Shown piece by piece: positions 1-7,338 of a stretch of DNA of 64,000 nt (position 1 is the stretch's first letter; each line of letters opens with the position of its first letter). This DNA comes from an uncultured Campylobacter sp. (GTDB taxonomy: Bacteria; Campylobacterota; Campylobacteria; Campylobacterales; Campylobacteraceae). The DNA lies in NCBI RefSeq assembly GCF_938041645.1, contig NZ_CALIST010000014.1:21712-85711 (forward strand). Reading direction: 5' to 3'. A program made the position numbers and the translations under genes. The notes beneath the pieces are model-generated. The model saw nothing but the letters and a program-made list of their open reading frames with translations, did not search any database and was not told the DNA's origin.

Positions 1-216
1 GCGCACGCCTAGCGCCTTTTCTAGGCAAACGAAGCAGTCGTAAAATATCGCTAGTGTCGCTAGTAGCGCTAAAACTCTAAAAATCGCGACCGCGTCCTCG
101 TCTATGCTGCTTACGCCCACCGTGCCGCTTACGCCGATGCCTAGCAAAATCACGGCACCTAAAACTCCGCGGAATTTCGCCTTGCTAAGCAGATCTTGCT
201 TTGAAATTTCTTTCAT
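1..216 (-). CDS. Truncated N-terminus of a small membrane protein (3' end outside window)
   Basis: Reading leftwards from an ATG at 216 there are 72 open codons with no stop before the window edge. A good ribosome binding site (AAAGGAT) lies about 5 nt upstream. The start reads MKEISKQDLLSKAKFRG, followed by two hydrophobic stretches, around residues 16-33 and 46-62. The order of a basic KFRG motif and then membrane segments resembles the gene at 7339-8106 (which has IKFRG near its start) and more loosely the three tandem genes just upstream. It is probably another member of this local membrane-protein group. No function can be assigned. Confidence 0.6.
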   Translation of the reverse strand, partial: MKEISKQDLLSKAKFRGVLGAVILLGIGVSGTVGVSSIDEDAVAIFRVLALLATLAIFYDCFVCLEKALGVR

Positions 217-359
217 TTTTATCCTTTGAATTTTCTAAATTTACGCGCTATCTTGCGGCTTTGCTGCGTGCGGCGATGCTGCGCCGGATAGCGCGGCTTG
301 GACGTTGCGGTTTAGACTTGCAAAAGCGCGCGGTTGCTGCAAAACGAAAGCGCTTCGGC

Positions 360-1004
360 TTAGGCGAGCTTTTCTATCTTGCTCCAGGCTAGTAGGTGCA
401 CGACGCTAGTTATTATGAGAGAGGCAAACGGCAAAAATTCCTTAAACGATGTGATGACTAAAGCCGCAACCGTATCACCAATTTGCGGCTTGGAGGTAGC
501 CAAACCGAAGGGCCCTGCGCCACATAGCCAATTTAGCGCGAAAAAGAAGGCGCAGAGCCACACGTAGATCCGAAATATCATCACGCCGCTTACTCGCGCC
601 AAAGAGAAATTTATGCGAAGCCACGCTACGATTATGTAGATTGCGGTTGCGGGCACCGCTAAATTCCATATAGTCTCTTCTATCATCTCTTTTATCGTTA
701 CTTCTCTGTAACAACCTGCCGGATAAAATAATAAAAGCGCCACGAAGCAGATACAGATCATCACGCAGTTGCGGTAAAGCGCCGCCGCTTTTATGCCGCT
801 AAGCATTGAAATTTTGCGGAGCACTCTTAGCCTATAAATCACCGAGAAACAGATAAGAGTGATAAAAATTCCGCTGACTATTAAGAACATTCCGCCGGAA
901 GCAAGGCCTATCACCTTAAAAACCGCGAGTACCGCCGCTAAAAACAGGTCGATGCCAGTGCTGATCATCCCCTCTTTTCTTACCTGAGATACGAGATCTT
1001 GCAT
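360..1004 (-). CDS. Polytopic membrane protein, tandem paralogue 1
   Basis: Predicted protein of 214 residues with about six hydrophobic segments and no recognised domain. It shares three blocks with the next two genes: an N-terminal RKEGMISTGIDLFLAAV, a central LRKIS..SGIKAA.LYRNC block, and RINFSLARVSGV..FR.YVWLC followed by a C-terminal VHLLAWSKIEK. Conservation is strongest at these charged junctions; the membrane segments between them vary. The ATG at 1004 follows AAAAAGG and its own -10 box, so this copy is probably transcribed separately. A role in the membrane is inferred only from hydropathy. I do not recognise the family. Confidence 0.8.
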   Translation of the reverse strand: MQDLVSQVRKEGMISTGIDLFLAAVLAVFKVIGLASGGMFLIVSGIFITLICFSVIYRLRVLRKISMLSGIKAAALYRNCVMICICFVALLLFYPAGCYREVTIKEMIEETIWNLAVPATAIYIIVAWLRINFSLARVSGVMIFRIYVWLCAFFFALNWLCGAGPFGLATSKPQIGDTVAALVITSFKEFLPFASLIITSVVHLLAWSKIEKLA

Positions 1005-1031
1005 AATAAGCCTTTTTGAAATTTATCTCGA

Positions 1032-1037
1032 AGTGTA
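1032..1037 (-). promoter_or_regulatory. -10 box of membrane paralogue 1
   Basis: Reads TACACT on the minus strand, 28 nt before the start codon, inside a leader that is nearly the same as those of the next two paralogues (about 35 nt, containing ACTTCGAGATAAATTT and AAAAAGG). Conservation of the leader across copies supports a real promoter. Confidence 0.5.
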
Positions 1038-1095
1038 AAACGCTAATCAAACCGGAAAGAGCGAAATTTCATCGTGACGAGAGGTTCGCGAAATT

Positions 1096-1794
1096 TCAAA
1101 CCTCCGCGCTTATCTTTTCTATCTTGCTCCAGGCTAGTAGGTGCACGATGCCAGTTATTATGAGAGCGGCAAACGGCAGGAGCAGTTTAAGCATTACGAC
1201 AGCAATAGCTAAAGCCGAGACCTGCTCGGTCCGCGGCTCGGAGGAAATAGCTATAGCAATAATCGCTGCATTGCATAGTATATTTAGCACAAAAAGTCCC
1301 ACACAAAGCCACACATAAGTCCGAAAGGTACTCACGCCGCTTACGCGCGCCAAAGAGAAATTTATGCGAAACCATGCGACGATTATGTAAATAACGCCTA
1401 CGAAAAGCGCTAGTCCAAATATCGCCGCAAATGGATTATCACTCTGCCCGCCGTCTGCGTCAGGCTCTCTCGGATAAAGGTAATTGAGCACGAGCGCTAG
1501 CGCAAAAAAGCAGACGCAGATTATTATGCAGTTGCGATAAAGTGTCGCTGCTTTTATGCCGCTAAGCACTGAAATTTTTCGGAGCGCCTGCAATCTGAAA
1601 AATACTGAAACACAAATAAAAGCAATCAAAATTCCGCTAGCGATATAATTTATCATCTCGTCGTCAAGGCGCCATGGCTCGCTGAAAGAGACATAGCCTA
1701 CTACGATAAAAACCACGGGTAGTGCCACCAAAAACAGATCGATGCCGGTGCTGATCATCCCCTCTTTTCTTGCCTGAGATACAATGAATTGCAT
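1096..1794 (-). CDS. Polytopic membrane protein, tandem paralogue 2
   Basis: Predicted protein of 232 residues if started at the ATG at 1794 (MQFIVSQARKEGMIS). A longer frame begins at 1839, but 1794 is preferred: it follows AAAAAGG at normal spacing, and the N-terminus then aligns with both neighbours. It carries the same RKEGMISTGIDLFL, SGIKAATLYRNC, RINFSLARVSGV and LLAWSKIEKIS blocks as the flanking copies. About six membrane segments are visible. The loops between membrane segments 4 and 5 differ most among the copies. Function unknown. Confidence 0.8.
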   Translation of the reverse strand: MQFIVSQARKEGMISTGIDLFLVALPVVFIVVGYVSFSEPWRLDDEMINYIASGILIAFICVSVFFRLQALRKISVLSGIKAATLYRNCIIICVCFFALALVLNYLYPREPDADGGQSDNPFAAIFGLALFVGVIYIIVAWFRINFSLARVSGVSTFRTYVWLCVGLFVLNILCNAAIIAIAISSEPRTEQVSALAIAVVMLKLLLPFAALIITGIVHLLAWSKIEKISAEV

Positions 1795-1824
1795 ATATAA
1801 ACCCTTTTTAAAAATTTGACCAGA

Positions 1825-1830
1825 AGTATA
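1825..1830 (-). promoter_or_regulatory. -10 box of membrane paralogue 2
   Basis: TATACT on the minus strand, 30 nt before the ATG at 1794. It sits in the same leader context (TATACTTC, then an AT-rich stretch, then AAAAAGG) as paralogues 1 and 3. Confidence 0.55.
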
Positions 1831-1902
1831 TATAAACAAGCATAAAATATAAATTAAACCGATCAGATCGGAATTCTATCGCGACAAGATATTTGCGAAA
1901 TT

Positions 1903-2496
1903 CTAAACTTTTACGCTTATCTTTTCTATCTTGCTCCAGGCTAGCAGGTGCACGATGCTAGTTATTGTGAGGGTCATGGGGAATATCAAATGGTATAGTG
2001 CATTTAACGGAAAAAGGATGACACAGAACCACACATACGTCTCAAAGATCCCCACGCCGCTTACGCGTGCTAGAGCAAAATTTATGCAAAACCACGCTAC
2101 GATCATGTAGATTGCGCCCGCAAACGCTATTAAAATGCACAATATCATTGCCAAATGCTTGTGTGAGATCGATAAAGGAATCGATAAAAAAATGCTTGTT
2201 ATGGCAATGACACAGATGCAGACAATTACGCAGTTGCGGTAAAGCGCTGCCGCTTTTATGCCGCTAGGCATTGAAATTTTGCGGAGCGCTCTTAGCCTGA
2301 AAAATACCGAAACACACAAAAGAGCAAAAATAATTCCGCCAGTGATATAGGTAGCCGTCTTGTTGCCGCTAAGCCTTAGCATATCGTTCTTAGCAATATC
2401 TAGCGCAACTAAAGTCGCAGGCACCGCCGCTAAAAATAGATCAATGCCGGTGCTGATCATCCCCTCTTTTCTTGCCTGAGATACGAGATCTTGCAT
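1903..2496 (-). CDS. Polytopic membrane protein, tandem paralogue 3
   Basis: Predicted protein of 197 residues starting MQDLVSQARKEGMIS, almost the same start as paralogue 1. It is shorter than the other two because the fifth hydrophobic region is compressed. It retains SGIKAAALYRNC, the FALARVSGV motif before an FETYVW segment, and the C-terminal LLAWSKIEKIS. The nearly invariant N-terminus and first membrane helix, with divergent later helices, fit tandem duplication followed by divergence. No catalytic motif is seen, and no function is assigned. Confidence 0.8.
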   Translation of the reverse strand: MQDLVSQARKEGMISTGIDLFLAAVPATLVALDIAKNDMLRLSGNKTATYITGGIIFALLCVSVFFRLRALRKISMPSGIKAAALYRNCVIVCICVIAITSIFLSIPLSISHKHLAMILCILIAFAGAIYMIVAWFCINFALARVSGVGIFETYVWFCVILFPLNALYHLIFPMTLTITSIVHLLAWSKIEKISVKV

Positions 2497-2524
2497 ATAT
2501 AAGCCTTTTTAAAATTTATCTCGA

Positions 2525-2530
2525 AGTATA
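2525..2530 (-). promoter_or_regulatory. -10 box of membrane paralogue 3
   Basis: TATACT on the minus strand, 28 nt before the ATG at 2496, in the leader shared with paralogues 1 and 2. Confidence 0.55.
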
Positions 2531-2535
2531 CATAA

Positions 2536-2989
2536 ATCGATGTAAAGCAGGAATTAAATAGCTAAATTTAAAATTTTTAAATTTCGTTGCGGCAAGCTTG
2601 CAAACTACGAAATTTCGGAATTCCAGGAATTCTACCAGAGCGAGAATAAAATTTCGCCGCGGGATTTAAAACGGAATTCCATCTATGGATTTGCAGGCAG
2701 AATTCTACTACAAAAATTTTAAACCACAAGCGCGGTATCTTTCATTGCGCGCTTCGAAAACCGGCAAGCCGCAGGTAGAATTCCGCTATGAGATTTCTGA
2801 TCAGAATTTCTCGGTAAAATTTCACTATGGAATTTAGACTGGAATTCTAAGGCAAAACCTCGATATAAAATTTTAATCAGAATTTCAAGACGGCATTTCA
2901 AAACAAAATTTCGCGATTTAAATTTAACTCAAGACAAAATCCCACGATTTAAAATTTCACGCCGATTGATGAGTTGCTTTGTCGCGCCG
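2536..2989. repeat. Intergenic array of A/T-core words (GAATTC / AAATTT type)
   Basis: About 450 bases with no convincing gene. The sequence repeats a degenerate word with an AATT core (GAATTCC, GAATTTC, AAATTTC, GAATTCT) at irregular intervals of roughly 12-18 nt, clearest at 2778-2935. A short minus-strand frame here is made of these words and is rejected as a gene. The same kind of array recurs in most long spacers of the window. Confidence 0.5.
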
Positions 2990-3754
2990 CTACTTCACCT
3001 GCGCGCTGAAAATTTGCGTGATGCTGGGGATTTGCTCGCCCGCAACGTCAAATTCCGCCGTTTTGATCTGTACGCTGTAGAGCGAGCTAAGCGCGGTTTC
3101 GGTTAAAATTTCGTTGCTTGCGCCGTAGTTGTAGCTAAGATCATTTCGCAAGATCAGTGTGCGATCGGCGACTGCGAGGGCATGGTTAGGCTGGTGGGTG
3201 GTAAAAACTATGCTCGCATCGCTATTTGAGCGCAGATTCGCGATGAGGCTTAGCACGCGGTCTTGGTTTTTGATATCAAGCGCGCTTGCAGGCTCGTCCA
3301 AAAACAGCACGTCGCTGCCGCTAGCTAGGGCTCTAGCAAAGAGCACGAGCTGCCTCTGCCCGCCGCTAAGGGCGTTAAAGCTGCGCTTTTGCAGATGGGC
3401 GACGCCTAGCGTATCCAGAGCGTCAAGGCAGATTTGAATATCCTTTTTGCCCGGTTTTGAAAAGAGCGAGATCTCGCGTACCCGCCCCATCAGTACGATG
3501 TCAAGCACGCTGTAATCAAATGCGACGTTAAAGCTTTGAGGCAAGAAAGCAAATTTTGCCTTGCGCACGATCTCGCCTTCTTTAGGCTGCAAAATCCCCA
3601 TCATACACGACATTAGCGTGCTTTTACCTTGCCCGTTTAAGCCCAAAATCGCTAATGTTTGAGAGCTGGCAAGCTCGAAGTTTAAGTTGCGAAAGCAGAA
3701 TTTTTCCGCCTCGTAGTAAAAGCCAGCATTTTTTACCTCAATTAGATTTTGCAT
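2990..3754 (-). CDS. ABC transporter ATP-binding protein, FecE/CeuD type
   Basis: Predicted protein of 254 residues. It has all motifs of an importer ATPase: Walker A GLNGQGKSTL near residue 38, signature LSGGQRQLVL near 135, Walker B VLFLDEPASALD near 155 and the H-loop TTHQ near 188. The start is placed at the ATG at 3754 rather than a GTG at 3763, because AAGGAG abuts the GTG but lies 9 nt from the ATG. It overlaps the permease stop codon by 17 nt, so translation is probably coupled. With the permease and binding protein it forms a FecBCD-type importer of iron siderophore, heme, cobalamin or nickel chelate. Context next to hydrogenase and nikR genes favours nickel, but this is inference. 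Confidence 0.93.
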   Translation of the reverse strand: MQNLIEVKNAGFYYEAEKFCFRNLNFELASSQTLAILGLNGQGKSTLMSCMMGILQPKEGEIVRKAKFAFLPQSFNVAFDYSVLDIVLMGRVREISLFSKPGKKDIQICLDALDTLGVAHLQKRSFNALSGGQRQLVLFARALASGSDVLFLDEPASALDIKNQDRVLSLIANLRSNSDASIVFTTHQPNHALAVADRTLILRNDLSYNYGASNEILTETALSSLYSVQIKTAEFDVAGEQIPSITQIFSAQVK

Positions 3755-4718
3755 TTTTGGCACTCCTTTTTAGAAGTAGGGCAAAGATCGGGCTTCCGAT
3801 GAGAGCGGATAGAATTCCTAAAGGAATTTCGGCGCTACTTAGCGAGCGAGATAGATCGTCGATTGCCAGCATAAAGATCGCTCCTGCGATGAAGCAGGCA
3901 GGCATTAGCTTCACGTGGTCGCTGCCTGCGATGAGCCTGGTGGCGTGCGGCACTACAAGACCTACCCAGCCGATATTTCCGCTGACGCTAACTTGTACGG
4001 CGATCAGAGCAGTGCAAAGCGCTAGGATCGTGCAGCGCAGAAACTTAACATCCACGCCTAGCACGCGCAAATCATCATCATTTAGACTGAGTAGATTAAA
4101 CCGCCATCTCAGCGCGATTAAGACTGCAGAAGCGGGCAGGGCGATCGCGCACATCAAAATTACTTTATCATATCCTGCGCTTACGAAGCTTCCTAGTAGC
4201 CAAAAAACGATATTAGGCAGTACTTCCTCATCGTCTGCCAGATACTGCACCAAGCTCGTAAGTGCGGCAAATACGCCGTTAATGACTATACCTGCTAAAA
4301 TGAGTGAAAAAATATCAGCGCGTGCTACGAATTTTGCCAAAAGATAGAGTAAAAATAGCGCCGCAAGTCCGAAGCAAAATGCAAAACCCGCAAGCCATAA
4401 GCCGCTCAATCCTAGCAAGATACAAAGCGCGCCGCCGAATGCTGCTGCGGTGCTAACGCCTACGATGTGCGGGCCAACGAGCGGGTTTTTAAATACCGCC
4501 TGTAAGCTCAAACCCGCGATAGCAAGCGCTCCACCGCAAAGGCTGGAGAGTAGAATGCGCGGAATTCTAACATCCAGCATCACACTTTTGGCGGCTTCAT
4601 CGCCACCTCCGCTAAAGAGAATTTTAAAAATTTCTTCTAGTGGGATATGAAACTGCCCGCTAGCGAGCGAGATTAGCGCCAGCACTACCCAAAAAAGAAG
4701 TAGGATTAGGTTCAGCAT
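3738..4718 (-). CDS. ABC transporter permease, FecCD/BtuC type
   Basis: Predicted protein of 326 residues with about ten hydrophobic segments and the FecCD family motifs: LRIPRILLSSLCGGALAIAG-like text near residue 50 (here VRIPRILLSSLCGG), NPLVGPHIVGVSTAAAFGG near 77, GNIGWVGLVVPHATRLI near 250 and IPLGILSALIGSPIFALLL at the C-terminus. This is the usual length for the family. The ATG overlaps the TAA of the binding-protein gene (TAATG), so the three genes form one operon. It would form the inner-membrane channel as a homodimer with the ATPase. Substrate unknown; see the binding protein. Confidence 0.93.
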   Translation of the reverse strand: MLNLILLLFWVVLALISLASGQFHIPLEEIFKILFSGGGDEAAKSVMLDVRIPRILLSSLCGGALAIAGLSLQAVFKNPLVGPHIVGVSTAAAFGGALCILLGLSGLWLAGFAFCFGLAALFLLYLLAKFVARADIFSLILAGIVINGVFAALTSLVQYLADDEEVLPNIVFWLLGSFVSAGYDKVILMCAIALPASAVLIALRWRFNLLSLNDDDLRVLGVDVKFLRCTILALCTALIAVQVSVSGNIGWVGLVVPHATRLIAGSDHVKLMPACFIAGAIFMLAIDDLSRSLSSAEIPLGILSALIGSPIFALLLKRSAKNAKSN

Positions 4719-5764
4719 TATTTTTGATATTTGACGCGGTAAAATTTCTCGTAGAATTCCTCTACTTTTTTATCAAAGTTTGCGTCCTTAAAATTTTGCG
4801 GATAAAGTTTCATCGCAAGCCATTCCTCACCAAGCGCCATCGCTTCAGCAGTCGGATGCCCCCAGGCTTTAACGAATTCAGGCATTAGATAAATTCTATC
4901 CTCTTTCACGGCGCTAAGACCTTTTAGCGCAGGGTTCGCCTTAAGTTCGGCAGGTACTTGAGGATAGCGATTTTGTACTAAGATAATCTGCGGATTCCAT
5001 GCTAAAATTTGCTCCGGCGAAACCTGTTTGTAGCCCTTTATATCTGCAGCGGCGACGTTTGTCGCACCCGCTCTTGCTAGCATTACGCCAGTATATTTGC
5101 CACTACCGTAGGTCGTAAGATCGGGATTCGCCATATAAACTCTAGGTCTTTTATCTACGATAAAATTGCTAAATTTGGCATTTAAATCAGCTTGTGATTT
5201 TTTAACGAAATCTATTAGTTCAGCGGCATCCTTTTCGTGATTGCTTAGTTCGCCTAGAATTTTAACCCCCTCATAAAAGCCCTCATCGTAAGCAGCGAAG
5301 CTATCGCGCTCACCTTTAAAGGTCGGATTTAGCTTAGCTTTTTCCTCTTGTGCAGAGCTGAAAAATGAAATACCTACGACTGGGATTTTCAACTCCTCCA
5401 TTTTAGCGATATATTCTTTAGGGAAGTAGTTGACCACTACGACCGCATCGGGCTTTAGACTAAGCAGAGCTTCGTAATTGACATCTTTGATATCGCCCGG
5501 ATTAGGTAGGTTTTTAAAACTTGGTGCCAAACGATTATACTCTTTGCCTAGGCGCTGCTCCCAGCTTTTTAGGATGCCTACGACCTTATCTTGGGCGTTG
5601 ATTTCGTTTAAGACATTGAGCGCTTCGTGGTGTAGCACGACGATGCGATTTACTTGATCCGGGATCGTGACCTTGCGGCCGAGCTGATCGGTAATCGTGC
5701 GATCTGCAAAAGTCAGGCTAGCGCAAAGCGCTGCGCCAAGAAGGATTGAGTGAAGTTTAAGCAT
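4718..5764 (-). CDS. Periplasmic metal-chelate binding protein, CeuE/FecB type
   Basis: Predicted protein of 348 residues with a signal peptide of about 20 residues ending CASLTFA. There is no lipobox, so it should be a free periplasmic protein. The mature start, TITDQLGRKVTIPDQVNRIVV, is typical of class III binding proteins. The block YMANPDLTTYGSGKYTG near residue 208 and VKAWGHPTAEAMALG near the C-terminus strongly recall, from memory, the Helicobacter CeuE proteins. One of those has been reported to bind a nickel-histidine complex, whereas Campylobacter CeuE binds siderophores. First gene of the operon with permease and ATPase; preceded by AAGGAG and a TATAAT box. Ligand nickel or iron chelate: undecided. 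Confidence 0.9.
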   Translation of the reverse strand: MLKLHSILLGAALCASLTFADRTITDQLGRKVTIPDQVNRIVVLHHEALNVLNEINAQDKVVGILKSWEQRLGKEYNRLAPSFKNLPNPGDIKDVNYEALLSLKPDAVVVVNYFPKEYIAKMEELKIPVVGISFFSSAQEEKAKLNPTFKGERDSFAAYDEGFYEGVKILGELSNHEKDAAELIDFVKKSQADLNAKFSNFIVDKRPRVYMANPDLTTYGSGKYTGVMLARAGATNVAAADIKGYKQVSPEQILAWNPQIILVQNRYPQVPAELKANPALKGLSAVKEDRIYLMPEFVKAWGHPTAEAMALGEEWLAMKLYPQNFKDANFDKKVEEFYEKFYRVKYQK

Positions 5765-5813
5765 TTTTTCTCCTTGAAAATTCCGCGAAAATATGCGGGA
5801 TTAGAATAGCGGA

Positions 5814-5829
5814 ATTATAGCCGATCGGC
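5814..5829 (-). promoter_or_regulatory. Promoter of the binding-protein operon with abutting palindrome
   Basis: On the minus strand TATAAT occupies 5814-5819, 50 nt before the start codon. Immediately upstream, 5820-5829 is the perfect 10-bp palindrome GCCGATCGGC, with further partial symmetry on both sides (TTATA / TAAA). Its position over the spacer suggests an operator for a metal-responsive repressor. The regulator is not identified. Confidence 0.5.
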
Positions 5830-5857
5830 ATAAAATCTAGATAAATTTTTATATAAA

Positions 5858-6037
5858 TTATTTCATTTTTTCGTGGGGAATTTCAGATGCTTTCGTAGGG
5901 CAAAATTTTGTGATTTTACGCAGAATTTTGCTATAAAAATTTTTGCCCTTCTTCTCTAGGCTAATCGGATACTGCCCGATGCCCAGCGATACCGCAAATA
6001 GCAGGACCCAGAGCAGCAGCAGGGCGGAAAATTTCAT
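5858..6037 (-). pseudogene. 5' remnant of a second FecCD permease
   Basis: A 59-codon frame starts with an ATG that overlaps the TGA of the broken binding-protein gene (ATGA), exactly where a permease gene would begin. Its first about 28 residues (MKFSALLLLWVLLFAV, then SLGIGQYPISLE) match the start of the intact permease (MLNLILLLFWVVLALISL, then SGQFHIPLEE). After that, homology stops and the frame runs into low-complexity text before a TAA. The rest of a permease (about 290 residues) and any ATPase are missing. I read it as the stump left after deletion of a duplicated transporter operon. Confidence 0.7.
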
Positions 6038-7067
6038 TTATAGCTCGTGCGGTAGAATTTTTGATAAAATTCCTCCACTTTTTTGTTAAATTCCGCTTCG
6101 TCAAAGTGCTTCGGATAGAGCTTCATCGCTAGCCACCACTCGCCAAGCGCCATGGCTTCGGCGGTCGGATAGCCCCACGCTTTGGCATATTCGGGTATCA
6201 TGTAAATTTTATCCCCTTTGACCGCGCTTAAATTTGCAAGCTGCGGGTTGGATTTGAGCTCGGCCGGCACCTGCGGGTAGCGATCCTGCACGAAGATCAT
6301 CTGCGGCGCCCACGCTAAAATTTGCTCCGGCGAAACCTGCTTGTAGCCTTTGATACTATCCGCTGCGACGTTTTGCGCGCCTGCGCGCATAAACATTATG
6401 CCCGTGTATTTGCCGCTGCCGTAGGTCGTAAGATCGGGATTTGCCATGTAAATTTTAGGTCTTTTATCGACGATGAAGTCGCTAAATTTAGCCTTTAGCT
6501 GCTCTTACGAGGTTTTGACGAAGCTTATGAGCTCGGCGGCCTCTTTTTCACGGTTTGCGACCTTGCCAAGAAGCTCGATCCCGTCGTAAAAGCCCTCGGT
6601 GTAGGCGGCTTCGTCGTCTTTGAAGGTCGGATTTAGCTTGCCCTTATCGGCAGCGTCGCTGCGCTGAAAGCTAACGGCGACGACTGGGATTTTGAGCTCC
6701 GTCATTTTGTCGATGTATTCTTGCGGGATGTAGTTCGTGACGATCACGACGCCCGGCTTTAGCAAAGCACCGCCTCGTAGTTGATGACCTTCAGATCGCC
6801 AGGTGTGGGCATATCTTTGAGGCTCGGCGCTAGGCGGATGTAGTTTTTGCCGAGCGACTTTTCCCACGACTCCTGCACGCCGACGACCTTATCCAGCGCG
6901 TTTAGCTCGTTGAGCGCGTTTAGGCTTTGGTGCTGAAGCACGACTATGCGCTTAACCTGATCAGGCAGCGTGACGTCGCGACCTAGCTGATCAGTTACGA
7001 CGCGATCTGCAAAAAGCGAACTCGCGCACAGCGCAAGAGCTAGCGCGAAAGAGTGAGGCTTACTCAT
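6034..7067 (-). pseudogene. Broken second CeuE-type binding protein
   Basis: The region encodes a close paralogue of the intact binding protein across its whole length, but in pieces. The N-terminal part (signal peptide MSKPHSFALALALCASSLFA, then DRVVTDQLGRDVTLPDQ) reads to about 6767. There a single-base deletion relative to the intact copy (CTTTGCTAAAG on the minus strand) shifts the frame. The middle part continues in the second frame to TAA at 6505-6507, which replaces the glutamine codon present in the intact copy. The C-terminal part (YMANPDLTTYGSGKYTG onward) is then open to 6034. Two independent lesions make sequencing error alone an unlikely explanation. Confidence 0.85.
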
Positions 7068-7086
7068 TTTCTATCCTTTAATTTAG

Positions 7087-7092
7087 ATTATA
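7087..7092 (-). promoter_or_regulatory. -10 box of the broken binding-protein gene
   Basis: TATAAT on the minus strand, within GTATATAAT, 19 nt before the start codon at 7067; AAAGGAT lies between. The palindrome seen at the intact operon promoter is absent here. Confidence 0.45.
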
Positions 7093-7338
7093 TACTTCTT
7101 AATACGCCCGATTTGCGCGCTTTTTAGGCGGTTACGTTTAGAAAATATACTTTGAAATATTATAGATTTTTAATGATAAATTTTAGGTAAAAGATGAAAT
7201 TTTAAAGTAGGGCAAATTTAAAAATTTACATCGTGCGCATGGGCTTCGCGTAGAATTTCGCGGTGCGATATGGAATTTGTGAAGCAAATTTGTAAAATTT
7301 CAAGCGCTCGCGCGTAATTTTAGATTGGATTTTATGAT

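Noticed and set aside
2719..2901. 60-codon minus-strand frame in an A/T-core array
   Set aside because: Translation (FHSEILPRNSDQKSHS-like) is just the repeat words; no start signal.
2536..2989. CRISPR-like array
   Set aside because: Spacing of the A/T cores is irregular (12-18 nt), the repeat word is too short and degenerate, and there are no cas genes in the window.
6034..6867. Two short separate genes in the second binding-protein region
   Set aside because: The pieces align end to end with one intact paralogue; they are fragments of a single broken gene, not independent genes.
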